DNA of 10,109 nucleotides from Pseudomonadota bacterium (GCA_021840785.1 JAKBXD010000067.1:1-10109), one strand, 5' to 3'; positions 1-7,037 are shown, counted from the stretch's first letter. Translations and numbers: made by a program. The notes: generated by a model not told the origin, from the sequence alone.

Positions 1-839
1 CCGAAAATATCATCCTCATTGCCGCACTTCGGGCAGATATAAAAACTCATATTCTCGATGATACCAAGAATAGGCACGCCCACTTTCTCAAACATCTTCA
101 GTCCCTTACGGGCGTCCAGCAAGGCAATGTCCTGCGGCGTCGTGACGATCACCGCGCCGGAGACCGGTACCTTCTGCGCCAGGGTGAGCTGGGTATCGCC
201 GGTACCCGGCGGCAGGTCCACCACCAGATAATCCAGCTCGCCCCAGCGGGTATCCGAGAGCAACTGCTCCAGCGCCTGCATGACCATGGGGCCGCGCCAA
301 ACCATGGGCGTTTCGTCGTCGATGAGAAATCCGATGGACATCGCCTTGATGCCGTGTCCCTCCATGGGCTCCATCTTTTTGCCATCTTTACTGGTCGGTT
401 TGCCGGAAATACCCAGCATGCGCGGCTGACTGGGTCCGTAGATGTCGGCGTCCAGCATGCCCACTTTGGCGCCTTCCTTGGCCAGCGCCAGCGCCAGATT
501 GACGGCGGTGGTGGATTTACCGACCCCACCCTTGCCGGAGGCAACGGCAATGATGTTTTTGATGCCTTCCATCAGCTTGACGCCGCGCTGCACCTGATGC
601 GCAAGAATACGGTGCCCGACGGTGACCTGCGCGCTGATGCCATGATCATTCTGGATTTGTCGGGCCACCTCCTCGCTCAAACCGATGGCCACCCCCAGAC
701 TGGGGTAAGGCAATTCCAGTTTGACGACAGTGCCATCAACGCTCTTGAAGACACCCGCGGCCGCCAGATCTTTCCCCAGATAAGGGTCCTGCACCGCGCG
801 CAACGACTGTTCGACCTGTTCCCGCATCAATCCCGTCAT
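1..839 (-). CDS. mrp: Mrp/ApbC family iron-sulfur cluster carrier ATPase (partial, C-terminus beyond window)
   Basis: P-loop ATPase of the Mrp/ApbC/NBP35 family, which in studied members binds a 4Fe-4S cluster at a dimer interface and passes it to apo-proteins in the cytoplasm. The visible 279 residues begin with a MIP18/DUF59-type domain (about residues 5-80). They continue with the deviant Walker A GKGGVGKS at 102-109, DADIYGPS at 130-137, and a Walker B-like VVDLPPGTGD. A CPKC pair at 269-272 is the expected cluster-binding CxxC. Family members are usually about 350-370 residues, so some 80-90 residues lie off the left edge. The ATG at 839 is preceded by GGAG with a 6-base spacer (846-849); a Met at residue 5 is a less likely start. 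The gene begins 14 bases after the upstream monooxygenase gene, so the two are probably co-transcribed. Family assignment is firm; the client proteins are unknown. Confidence 0.95.
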   Translation of the reverse strand, partial: MTGLMREQVEQSLRAVQDPYLGKDLAAAGVFKSVDGTVVKLELPYPSLGVAIGLSEEVARQIQNDHGISAQVTVGHRILAHQVQRGVKLMEGIKNIIAVASGKGGVGKSTTAVNLALALAKEGAKVGMLDADIYGPSQPRMLGISGKPTSKDGKKMEPMEGHGIKAMSIGFLIDDETPMVWRGPMVMQALEQLLSDTRWGELDYLVVDLPPGTGDTQLTLAQKVPVSGAVIVTTPQDIALLDARKGLKMFEKVGVPILGIIENMSFYICPKCGNEDDIF

Positions 840-853
840 GACTTTCTCCGTCC

Positions 854-1168
854 TCAGCGCGACCCTTCAGAACTGATGATCACCTCGTGGCGCTCAATAC
901 CACCGCCCTCGCCAAAAGCCTCCTTGGGCAATGGATTGGTGTGCGCGGTCTTGAAGTCGGCACTTTTCATCCATGCCTCGAAGGCCGCCTGATCGACCCA
1001 ATGAGTCAGCACCACATACAGACCGTCATCGTTTACCGGACGCAGGATCTCCATACGCACGAAGCCCGGCTGTTTATCCACCTCGCCCGCCCGGCGCCGG
1101 AAACGCTCCTCAAACTCTGCACGATACTCCGCCTTGACGGGAACCCGGTTCGCTACGACGTATTGCAT
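854..1168 (-). CDS. IsdG/HmoA-like (antibiotic biosynthesis monooxygenase family) small protein
   Basis: A 104-residue protein of the ABM fold, a dimeric ferredoxin-like alpha/beta barrel, which is the usual size for a single-domain member. The core from GFVRMEILRP to YVVLTHW and FEAWMKSADFKTAH matches the family pattern. It carries N7, W66 and H76, the same spacing as the Asn-Trp-His set that IsdG, IsdI and MhuD need to degrade heme. Heme binding or cleavage is therefore plausible, but it is an inference because many ABM proteins act on other substrates or have unknown roles. The ATG at 1168 has a strong GAGGAG (1176-1181) 7 bases upstream. The gene starts 30 bases after the dapB stop and ends 14 bases before mrp, as expected for an operon. 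No signal peptide or membrane segment is present, so it is cytoplasmic. The family call is secure and the reaction is not. Confidence 0.88.
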   Translation of the reverse strand: MQYVVANRVPVKAEYRAEFEERFRRRAGEVDKQPGFVRMEILRPVNDDGLYVVLTHWVDQAAFEAWMKSADFKTAHTNPLPKEAFGEGGGIERHEVIISSEGSR

Positions 1169-1198
1169 GATGATGCTCCTCGTATATCAGATGGTATT

Positions 1199-2032
1199 TC
1201 ATTGTAGGACCGCAAAATCCTTCAGACCAAGAACATCCTGCATATCATACAGGCCCGGCGCCCTGCCCCGCAGCCAACTGGCGGCACGCAAGGCCCCTTC
1301 GGCAAAATTCAGTCGGCTGGCCGCGCGATGGGTCAGTTCCAGACGCTCTCCGGCCCCCGCCATCCACACCGTATGTTCACCAACCACGTCCGCGCCACGC
1401 AGTGTCGCAAAGCCGATACTGCCGGCCACCCGGGGGCCGGGGACGCCATTGCGATCCAGACACTGGATATCATCCAGGTGCTGGCCACGCCCCACCGCCA
1501 CCGCCCGTCCCAGAGCCAGCGCGGTACCGGAAGGTGCATCCATCTTGTGACGATGATGGGCCTCCACAATCTCCACATCGTAGCCCTCGCCGAGGGCTGC
1601 GGTGATGGCGGGCAAAAAGGCCAGCAACACGTTGACGCCGACACTCATATTAGGAGCAAGCACCAATGGAATATATTGGCTGGCGTTTTCCAACTCCGCG
1701 CGCTGGGTCACGGAAAATCCCGTGGTGCCCACCACGACCGGTTTCGCTGCGACCACACAGGCCGCGACATGCGCCAGAGCGGCCTCTGCCGGACCAAACT
1801 CAATCAGCGCGTCCAGATCCGCCAGGGCGCCTGCAAGATCCGCGCTAACCGGCAGACCCAAGGCCTGGATGCCCGCCAAACGACCGGCGTCCTCCCCCAG
1901 ATAGGCAGCCCCGCTGCGCCCTATGGCTGCCACCAATTGCAACTCAGGATGATGAGCGACAATGGCCTGCACCAAAGCCCGTCCCATACGGCCCGCCACC
2001 GCCGTAACGCCAACGCGCCACGCTTCCGCCAT
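1199..2032 (-). CDS. dapB: 4-hydroxy-tetrahydrodipicolinate reductase (DapB)
   Basis: Cytoplasmic reductase that uses NAD(P)H to reduce the DapA product to tetrahydrodipicolinate, on the route to diaminopimelate and lysine. The protein has 277 residues, the normal size. An N-terminal Rossmann domain contains AVAGRMG (11-17) and VVVGTTGF (99-106). The substrate domain has APNMSVGVNVL (126-136) and the signature EAHHRHKMDAPSGTA (157-171) with catalytic H159/H160 and K163. The C-terminus has the typical GLYDMQDVLGL. Two details differ from the E. coli enzyme: the first Gly of the dinucleotide loop is Ala11, and the position of E. coli E38 is Gly38 while R39 is kept. The second change would favour NADPH if the usual structure holds. 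The ATG overlaps the dnaJ stop (TAATG), so translation is probably coupled to dnaJ. No separate promoter is evident. Confidence 0.96.
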   Translation of the reverse strand: MAEAWRVGVTAVAGRMGRALVQAIVAHHPELQLVAAIGRSGAAYLGEDAGRLAGIQALGLPVSADLAGALADLDALIEFGPAEAALAHVAACVVAAKPVVVGTTGFSVTQRAELENASQYIPLVLAPNMSVGVNVLLAFLPAITAALGEGYDVEIVEAHHRHKMDAPSGTALALGRAVAVGRGQHLDDIQCLDRNGVPGPRVAGSIGFATLRGADVVGEHTVWMAGAGERLELTHRAASRLNFAEGALRAASWLRGRAPGLYDMQDVLGLKDFAVLQ

Positions 2033-3168
2033 TAAAGACCCATCCGGTCAAAGAAGTCTTTGGCCTTATTCCACCAGCTTTCCTGCTGGGGATGCTGGGC
2101 GCTATCGCCACCTTCCTGGGCGAACTCCTCCAGCAATTCTTTTTGCCGGGGGGAGAGGTGCACTGGCACCTCCACCTGGATCTGGCAATGCAGATCGCCA
2201 TTGAGCTTGCTGCGCACTCCCTTGATGCCTTTACCACGCAGGCGGAACACCGCACCCGACTGCGTACCCGGAGCAATTTGCACTTTGGCGCGGCCGGTCA
2301 GCGTCGGCACCTCCAGTTCACCACCCATGGCCATCGTCGTAAATTTGACGGGTACCGCACAGTGCAGATCGTCGCCATCCCGTACAAAAAGCGCATGCGG
2401 TAGGACCCGCACCTGAATGTACAGGTCTCCCGGCGCTGCCCCCCGTTCACCCGCCTCGCCTTCGCCACTTAGACGAATACGATCTCCCGTATCCACCCCG
2501 GCAGGCACCTTCACCTGCAAATCCCGATCCTTGCGCACCCGGCCATGACCATGACAACTCGTGCATGGATCTTTGATGATCTTGCCGCTGCCGTTACACT
2601 GCGGACAGGGACGCGTGACGGAGAAGAAACCCTGCACCATCCGTACCTGCCCACGCCCCCCACAGGTCTTACAATCTTCAACGCCACTGCCAGGTTTGGC
2701 ACCGCTACCATGACACACTTCGCAAATCGCCGAACTGGGAATCTGAATGCTAACTTCTTTACCAAGTGCGGCTTCTTCCAGCGTCAATTCGAGTTCATAA
2801 CGTAGATCAGCACCCCGTCCCGAATCCTGGCCGCGCGCGCCGCCACCGCCAAAGGCCTGTTCGAAGATATCGCTGAAGACATCGCCGAAACCAGCGCCAG
2901 CGCTGAAACCGCCAAAGCCCGCACCCGATCGACCGCCGCCACCATTGACTCCGGCATGACCAAAACGGTCGTAAGCCTGCCGCTTTTCCGGATCGGAGAG
3001 CACTTCATAGGCCGCGCTGATTTCCTTGAAGCGATCCTCAGCGCTGGCATCATCCGGATTGCGGTCCGGGTGATAGCGCATCGCCAGGCGTCGGTAAGAT
3101 TTCTTGATCTCGCCGTCATCTGCGGTGCGGTTAACTTCCAATATTTCGTAGTAATCCCGTGTGGCCAT
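2032..3168 (-). CDS. dnaJ: Chaperone protein DnaJ
   Basis: Hsp40 co-chaperone that delivers unfolded clients to DnaK and stimulates its ATPase. The 378 residues show the full type I architecture. The J domain covers about 4-70, with HPD at 33-35. A Gly/Phe-rich stretch follows at about 71-115. The zinc region has four CxxCxGxG repeats (C149/C152, C166/C169, C188/C191, C202/C205), and the C-terminal peptide-binding and dimerisation domains follow. All eight zinc cysteines are present. The ATG at 3168 has AGGA (3175-3178) 6 bases upstream. The gene lies 74 bases downstream of dnaK, across a stem-loop, and its TAA stop overlaps the dapB ATG by one base. It should be expressed from the heat-shock promoters upstream of grpE and hrcA. 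Confidence 0.98.
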   Translation of the reverse strand: MATRDYYEILEVNRTADDGEIKKSYRRLAMRYHPDRNPDDASAEDRFKEISAAYEVLSDPEKRQAYDRFGHAGVNGGGGRSGAGFGGFSAGAGFGDVFSDIFEQAFGGGGARGQDSGRGADLRYELELTLEEAALGKEVSIQIPSSAICEVCHGSGAKPGSGVEDCKTCGGRGQVRMVQGFFSVTRPCPQCNGSGKIIKDPCTSCHGHGRVRKDRDLQVKVPAGVDTGDRIRLSGEGEAGERGAAPGDLYIQVRVLPHALFVRDGDDLHCAVPVKFTTMAMGGELEVPTLTGRAKVQIAPGTQSGAVFRLRGKGIKGVRSKLNGDLHCQIQVEVPVHLSPRQKELLEEFAQEGGDSAQHPQQESWWNKAKDFFDRMGL

Positions 3169-3198
3169 CTTCTTTCCTGAAACCCTGAAACGGGCAAA

Positions 3199-3223
3199 GG
3201 GACAGGATAACAGATCCTGCCCC
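3199..3223 (-). other. Stem-loop in the dnaK-dnaJ intergenic region
   Basis: In the sense (minus) RNA, the arm GGGGCAGGAT (3223-3214) pairs with ATCCUGUCCC (3208-3199) over 10 contiguous pairs, nine Watson-Crick and one G-U, around a 5-base loop. On the plus strand the same site has an A-C mismatch, so the helix is complete only in the transcribed RNA. It starts about 20 bases after the dnaK stop and is followed by UUUGCCC, too poor in U for a standard Rho-independent terminator. Likely roles are protection of the dnaK 3' end, an RNA processing site or partial attenuation before dnaJ. The structure is read directly; the function is inferred. Confidence 0.65.
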
Positions 3224-3242
3224 CTCGCAACCGATGGTGATT

Positions 3243-5147
3243 TTATTTCTTGTCGACTTCTTCGAACTCGGCATCCACCACGTCATCCGGCTTGCCGTGG
3301 CTCTGCGCATCGGCACCGGGTTCCGCCTGCGCCTGACTGGCGGCGGCACTCTGCAACAAAGCCGACATGGCAGCCATCAGGGTGGCTACCGCGCCCTTAA
3401 TGACGTCCACATCCTCCCCCTTGATCGCTTCTTCCACCGCCGCGCTGGCTTCCGTCACCTTGATTTTGTCGTGCTCGGGGGCCGCGGCATGTTCCTCCAG
3501 CGCCTTACGCGCACCGTGCATACTGGCGTCGGCCTCATTGCGTGCTTCAATCAACGCACGCGCCTTCTTGTCATCCGCCGCATGGGCCTCAGCCTCTTGA
3601 ATCATCCGCTTGATTTCTTCCTCGGACAAACCGGAGCCTGCGGTGATTTTAATGGACTGTTCTTTGCCGGTCTGGTTGTCCTTGGCCGACACATGGAGAA
3701 TACCATTGGCATCGATGTCGAAAGACACCTCGATCTGGGGCATGCCGCGTGGTGCGTTGGGAATATCGGCCAGATCAAAACGCGCCAACGACTTGTTATC
3801 CCGCGCCAATTCACGTTCGCCCTGCAACACATGCACCGTCACCGCCGACTGATTGTCTTCCGCCGTCGAAAAAATCTGCGACTTGCGGGTCGGGATGGTC
3901 GTGTTCTTCTCGATCAGTTTGGTCATCACGCCGCCCAAGGTCTCAATACCAAGAGACAACGGTGTTACGTCCATCAGCAACACGTCTTTCTTGTCACCGG
4001 ACAACACCGCGCCCTGAATGGCTGCACCGATAGCCACCGCCTCATCCGGATTCACATCCTTACGCGGATCCTGGCCGAAAAAGGCTTTGACCTTCTCCTG
4101 CACTTTGGGCATCCGGCTCTGACCACCCACCAGAATCACATCGGTGATCTGATTCGTTGCCAGATTGGCGTCCTTCATAGCCACCCGGCACGGCGCCATG
4201 CTACGGTCGATAATGTCTTCTACCAACGACTCCAGCTTGGCACGGGTCAGTTTCATGTTCAGATGCTTCGGCCCGCTCTGATCCGCCGTGATAAAGGGCA
4301 GGTTGACGTCGGTCTGCTGTGCGGAAGACAGTTCGATTTTCGCCTTCTCGGCCGCTTCCTTCAGACGCTGCATGGCCAGACGATCACCGCGCAGATCGAT
4401 ACCTGATTCCGCCTTGAAGGAGTCGGCCAGGTAATTAATGACCCGGTTATCAAAGTCGCCGCCGCCGAGGAAGGTGTCACCGTTGGTGGAGAGCACTTCA
4501 AACTGATGCTCGCCCTCCATTTCGGCAATCTCGATAATGGAGATATCGAAGGTGCCACCACCCAGGTCATACACCGAAATTTTGCTGTCACCGGGCTTTT
4601 TGTCCTCGCCAAAAGCCAGCGCCGCAGCGGTCGGCTCATTAATAATGCGTTTCACCTCCAGACCGGCGATACGACCCGCATCCTTGGTCGCCTGCCGCTG
4701 CGCATCGTTGAAGTAAGCGGGCACGGTGATGACCGCTTCACTGACCTTTTCGCCAAGATAATCTTCGGCCGTCTTCTTCATCTTCTGCAGGATGAAGGCA
4801 GAAATCTGCTGCGCGGAATATTTTTTGTCGCGCACTTCCACCCAGGCATCGCCGTTGTCGGCCTTGATGACTTTGTAGGGCACATGTTTGAGGTCCTTCT
4901 GCACCTCGGCATCGTCAAATTTCCGACCGATCAGACGCTTGACCTCGTAAATAGTATTTTCCGGATTGGTGACGGCCTGACGCTTGGCCGCGTCACCGAC
5001 CAGCACCTCGCCTTCTTCCGTGATGGCGACGATGGACGGGGTAGTGCGTTTGCCTTCGCTGTTCTCGATCACCTTGACCTTATCGCCTTCCATCACGGCG
5101 ACACAGGAGTTGGTGGTTCCCAAATCGATTCCTATTACTTTTGCCAT
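3243..5147 (-). CDS. dnaK: Chaperone protein DnaK (Hsp70)
   Basis: ATP-dependent Hsp70 chaperone that binds exposed hydrophobic segments; DnaJ drives its hydrolysis and GrpE its nucleotide exchange. The 634 residues match the usual bacterial length. The nucleotide-binding domain starts with GIDLGTTNS (6-14) and has [10 protein letters not shown] (194-203), where T199 matches the E. coli autophosphorylation site, and the signature [13 protein letters not shown] (338-350). The hydrophobic linker is VLLMDVTP (389-396). The substrate domain runs to about 505, followed by a helical lid and an Ala/Gln-rich tail ending EFEEVDKK. The ATG at 5147 has AGGAG (5156-5160) with an 8-base spacer. It follows grpE by 45 bases with no promoter motif in the gap, so it depends on upstream promoters. 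No irregularity is seen. Confidence 0.99.
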   Translation of the reverse strand: MAKVIGIDLGTTNSCVAVMEGDKVKVIENSEGKRTTPSIVAITEEGEVLVGDAAKRQAVTNPENTIYEVKRLIGRKFDDAEVQKDLKHVPYKVIKADNGDAWVEVRDKKYSAQQISAFILQKMKKTAEDYLGEKVSEAVITVPAYFNDAQRQATKDAGRIAGLEVKRIINEPTAAALAFGEDKKPGDSKISVYDLGGGTFDISIIEIAEMEGEHQFEVLSTNGDTFLGGGDFDNRVINYLADSFKAESGIDLRGDRLAMQRLKEAAEKAKIELSSAQQTDVNLPFITADQSGPKHLNMKLTRAKLESLVEDIIDRSMAPCRVAMKDANLATNQITDVILVGGQSRMPKVQEKVKAFFGQDPRKDVNPDEAVAIGAAIQGAVLSGDKKDVLLMDVTPLSLGIETLGGVMTKLIEKNTTIPTRKSQIFSTAEDNQSAVTVHVLQGERELARDNKSLARFDLADIPNAPRGMPQIEVSFDIDANGILHVSAKDNQTGKEQSIKITAGSGLSEEEIKRMIQEAEAHAADDKKARALIEARNEADASMHGARKALEEHAAAPEHDKIKVTEASAAVEEAIKGEDVDVIKGAVATLMAAMSALLQSAAASQAQAEPGADAQSHGKPDDVVDAEFEEVDKK

Positions 5148-5192
5148 TTTATCATCTCCTGAATATGCAAAATCTGTCTGGTGTGCGTTGTG

Positions 5193-5711
5193 TCATTCTG
5201 CCGCTTTAGGTGCTTTGGAAACGGAAACCATGGATGGTCGCAACAGGCGGTCGTGCATTAGATAACCTTTCTGATGGACCGCCAGAACCCGGTTCGCGTC
5301 TCCCTCCGTTTCCACCATGGCAATCGCCTGATGTAAGTGGGGGTCAAAACGCCCTTCGCCCATTTCTATGGGGGCGATGCCCGCTTTTCCCAAGGCCTGC
5401 GCAAATAGCGTCAACGTATTTTCTAAACCCTGCCGCAACTGCGCGATGCCCTCGGCACCCTCCACCGGGCTGGCCAGTGCCAGCTCCAGACTGTCAATCA
5501 CCGGCAGTAATTCGCGGGCAAAACGATCCACGGCATAATTGCGAGCGTCCTCCACCTGCTTTTCATGGCGCTTACGCAAATTTTCGGTATCCGCCAGGGC
5601 ACGTAAATAATCGTTGCGATAGCCTTCCGCCTTCTCTTCCCAGTTCACCACATCTGCACTGGTAGATTCTGCTTCAGTAGACGGCAACTCCTGCTTCTCT
5701 TCTTCATTCAT
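5193..5711 (-). CDS. grpE: GrpE nucleotide exchange factor
   Basis: Dimeric exchange factor that releases ADP from DnaK. The 172 residues have an acidic, low-complexity N-terminus (1-25), a long helical stretch suited to the dimeric coiled coil (about 24-70, including YLRALADTENLRKR), and a C-terminal beta domain. That domain carries the family signature FDPHLHQA (122-129) followed by GYLMHDRLLRPSMVSVSK (149-166). I chose the ATG at 5711 because an AGGGA lies 10 bases upstream. An in-frame TTG two codons earlier (5717) would leave only 4 bases to the same site. A sigma-32 type promoter lies just upstream (5747-5775), giving a predicted leader of about 30 bases. The gene sits between hrcA (75-base gap) and dnaK (45-base gap). 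Confidence 0.97.
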   Translation of the reverse strand: MNEEEKQELPSTEAESTSADVVNWEEKAEGYRNDYLRALADTENLRKRHEKQVEDARNYAVDRFARELLPVIDSLELALASPVEGAEGIAQLRQGLENTLTLFAQALGKAGIAPIEMGEGRFDPHLHQAIAMVETEGDANRVLAVHQKGYLMHDRLLRPSMVSVSKAPKAAE

Positions 5712-5721
5712 GCGCAATCAA

Positions 5722-5726
5722 TCCCT
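5722..5726 (-). promoter_or_regulatory. grpE ribosome binding site
   Basis: AGGGA on the minus strand. It is 10 bases from the ATG at 5711 and only 4 bases from the in-frame TTG at 5717, so it favours the ATG start. Confidence 0.6.
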
Positions 5727-5746
5727 GAAAGTTTGAGTCCAAGACG

Positions 5747-5775
5747 ATATGGGGAAGGGGCTGGCGTATTTCAAG
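5747..5775 (-). promoter_or_regulatory. Candidate sigma-32 (RpoH) heat-shock promoter for grpE-dnaK-dnaJ
   Basis: On the minus strand, CTTGAAA (5775-5769) is followed after 14 bases by CCCCATAT (5754-5747). Counted as CTTGAA-N15-CCCCAT, this matches the E. coli sigma-32 consensus (CTTGAA, about 13-15 bases, CCCCATnT) at every consensus position. It lies entirely in the gap between the hrcA stop (5787) and the grpE ATG (5711). The predicted start near 5740 leaves a leader of about 30 bases that contains the grpE ribosome binding site. I found no comparable motif in the other gaps of the cluster. It is a match by eye, not experimentally shown. Confidence 0.8.
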
Positions 5776-5786
5776 ACCCGGCAGTA

Positions 5787-6806
5787 TCAGGATTGCGACA
5801 GGGCGCGACCGAGCAACTGCGCCGTGCCGTCGACCAGCGGAATGATTTGCTGGTAGGGCATCCGCATCGGTCCGATCACCCCCAGCACCCCAACCACCTC
5901 CCCATCGACACTGTAGGGCGCCGATACCACACTGCAATCACTGAGCGGCGCATAGCCCGATTCTTCGCCGATAAAAAGACGCACTTCACTACCGCGCATA
6001 CTCTCATCCAGCAAATGCACCAGATCGCGCTTCTGTCGCACCGCGGCCAGGAGCTCGCGCAAGCGTTCACTTCCCGCCAGTTCCGGCATATCCAGCCACT
6101 GGAACTCGCCCTCGATGAGCATACGTTGTTGATCTTCCTCCAGCATTTCCATGCCCAGCGCCATGGCGCTGCGCAGAATGCGGTCCATTTCGTGACGGGA
6201 TTGCTGCAGGTCCCGCTGCAAATTGTGGATGACATCCTGCAGTGGTCGACCGCCGTAGGTGGCATTGAAGAAATTGGCTGCCTGCGCCAGTTCTGCCGCC
6301 CCAAAGGGATGCTCCGTGCGGATCAGACGATTCTCCACATCTCCTTTGTCGGTGACGAAGATGGCCAGCACCTCGCGCTCATGCAGTGCGATAAAGTCCA
6401 CATGCCGCAAAATCCGGGTTGCCCGCCGCGGCACCCGCACAAAACCCGCCATGCGCGTCAATTCAGAGAGAATGCCTGTGGCGGCGTGCAGGACCTGCTC
6501 CGTATCCGGAGCGCGAAAACCGATACGATGCACCAGCAAGCGGTGGGACTCTGCCGACAGCGGTACCACCCGCAGCAGTGCATCGACAAAAAAACGATAG
6601 CCGACATGGGTGGGGATGCGCCCGGCGGAAGTGTGGGGGGAGATCAGGTAGCCCTCATCCTCCAGGTCCGCCATGACATTACGCACGGTAGCGGGACTGA
6701 TATTGAGGCCGGCATCACGGACCAACTGGCGACTGCCGACCGGCACGCCTTTGGCGATATGCTGCTCGATGAGGGATTTGAGCAGGTGACGGGCGCGTTC
6801 ATCCAT
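5787..6806 (-). CDS. hrcA: Heat-inducible transcription repressor HrcA
   Basis: Repressor that binds CIRCE operators and is inactivated when chaperones are titrated by unfolded protein, in the families studied. From the chosen start the protein has 339 residues, typical for HrcA. The N-terminal winged helix is clear: SRQLVRDAGLNISPATVRNVMADLEDEGYL (25-54), then SPHTSAGRIPT and GYRFFVD (69-75). The GAF-like and dimerisation regions follow. The ATG at 6806 gives the usual N-terminus MDERARHLLKSL and has GGAGG (6818-6822) 11 bases upstream. An in-frame TTG at 6827 would add 7 residues, but it lies upstream of that ribosome binding site and is unlikely. A CIRCE element 111 bases upstream of the start implies autoregulation. 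It is the first gene of the heat-shock cluster. Confidence 0.97.
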   Translation of the reverse strand: MDERARHLLKSLIEQHIAKGVPVGSRQLVRDAGLNISPATVRNVMADLEDEGYLISPHTSAGRIPTHVGYRFFVDALLRVVPLSAESHRLLVHRIGFRAPDTEQVLHAATGILSELTRMAGFVRVPRRATRILRHVDFIALHEREVLAIFVTDKGDVENRLIRTEHPFGAAELAQAANFFNATYGGRPLQDVIHNLQRDLQQSRHEMDRILRSAMALGMEMLEEDQQRMLIEGEFQWLDMPELAGSERLRELLAAVRQKRDLVHLLDESMRGSEVRLFIGEESGYAPLSDCSVVSAPYSVDGEVVGVLGVIGPMRMPYQQIIPLVDGTAQLLGRALSQS

Positions 6807-6817
6807 GACCGTTACAA

Positions 6818-6822
6818 CCTCC
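6818..6822 (-). promoter_or_regulatory. hrcA ribosome binding site
   Basis: GGAGG on the minus strand, 11 bases before the ATG at 6806. It falls inside the alternative TTG-initiated reading (start 6827), which argues for the ATG. The spacing is on the long side. Confidence 0.6.
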
Positions 6823-6917
6823 GCCAAAATACGCAGAGCGGCTCACCCCGTGCAACGAGCGAGGGCAGCGGCTGCATGGCGCAGATAAGGGATAAAACAT
6901 GGCGGAAGAAATCATCC

Positions 6918-6944
6918 TTGGCACTCAACCATCATGAGTGCTAG
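6918..6944 (-). promoter_or_regulatory. CIRCE operator (HrcA binding site)
   Basis: Plus-strand reading is TTGGCACTC, nine bases (AACCATCAT), then GAGTGCTAG. The CIRCE consensus is TTAGCACTC-N9-GAGTGCTAA, so each arm has one mismatch and the spacer has the canonical length. The inner six bases of each arm (GCACTC/GAGTGC) are perfectly inverted. The element directly follows the candidate -10 hexamer of the hrcA promoter and should cover the transcription start, where bound HrcA would block initiation. The same sequence can fold as a hairpin at the 5' end of the mRNA. Confidence 0.95.
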
Positions 6945-6945
6945 T

Positions 6946-6973
6946 AATTTAGCAAAAAATGATGGCGGAGCAA
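6946..6973 (-). promoter_or_regulatory. Candidate housekeeping promoter of hrcA (CIRCE-controlled)
   Basis: On the minus strand a weak -35, TTGCTC (6973-6968), is followed after 16 bases by TAAATT (6951-6946). The -10 is preceded by TGC, giving an extended -10 element. The predicted start falls inside CIRCE, as in known HrcA-regulated promoters. The hexamers score only 3/6 and 4/6 against the consensus. Support comes mainly from the extended -10 and the position next to the operator. The resulting leader to hrcA would be about 130 bases. Confidence 0.6.
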
Positions 6974-6988
6974 AGGAATAGTCTGGCC

Positions 6989-7021
6989 CCTCCCGAAGAT
7001 TCAGGGCAAAACACCGGGAGG
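6989..7021 (-). repeat. Inverted repeat downstream of rpmG
   Basis: CCTCCCG and CGGGAGG form a perfect 7-base inverted repeat separated by 19 bases, starting 16 bases after the rpmG stop in the rpmG transcript. No U-run follows, so it does not qualify as a standard Rho-independent terminator. It could protect the rpmB-rpmG mRNA 3' end, or be chance in this GC-rich gap. If transcription reads through, rpmB-rpmG would feed into the heat-shock cluster. Confidence 0.3.
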
Positions 7022-7037
7022 CAAACCGAAAAGGGTG

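Noticed and set aside
1169..1230. TGATATACG before the monooxygenase gene as an extended -10 promoter
   Set aside because: No reasonable -35 lies at the right distance, and the implied start would fall in the ribosome binding site of the gene. Read-through from dapB is simpler.
1328..2035. Open frame of 235 codons on the plus strand opposite dapB
   Set aside because: It is a shadow of dapB with no domain and no ribosome binding site that would make it credible.
3234..4406. Long open frame of 390 codons on the plus strand opposite dnaK
   Set aside because: It is antisense to strongly conserved dnaK codons, has no recognisable protein features and reflects codon bias in GC-rich DNA.
5712..5717. 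TTG at 5717 as the grpE start
   Set aside because: It would be only 4 bases from the AGGGA site. The ATG two codons downstream has better spacing and a better start codon.
5733..6944. Open frame of 403 codons on the plus strand opposite hrcA
   Set aside because: It runs across the hrcA coding region, the CIRCE element and the promoter on the opposite strand. The translation is low in recognisable motifs.
6960..7037. Rho-independent terminator after rpmG
   Set aside because: The 7-base inverted repeat has a 19-base loop and no following U-run. I kept it only as a low-confidence inverted repeat.
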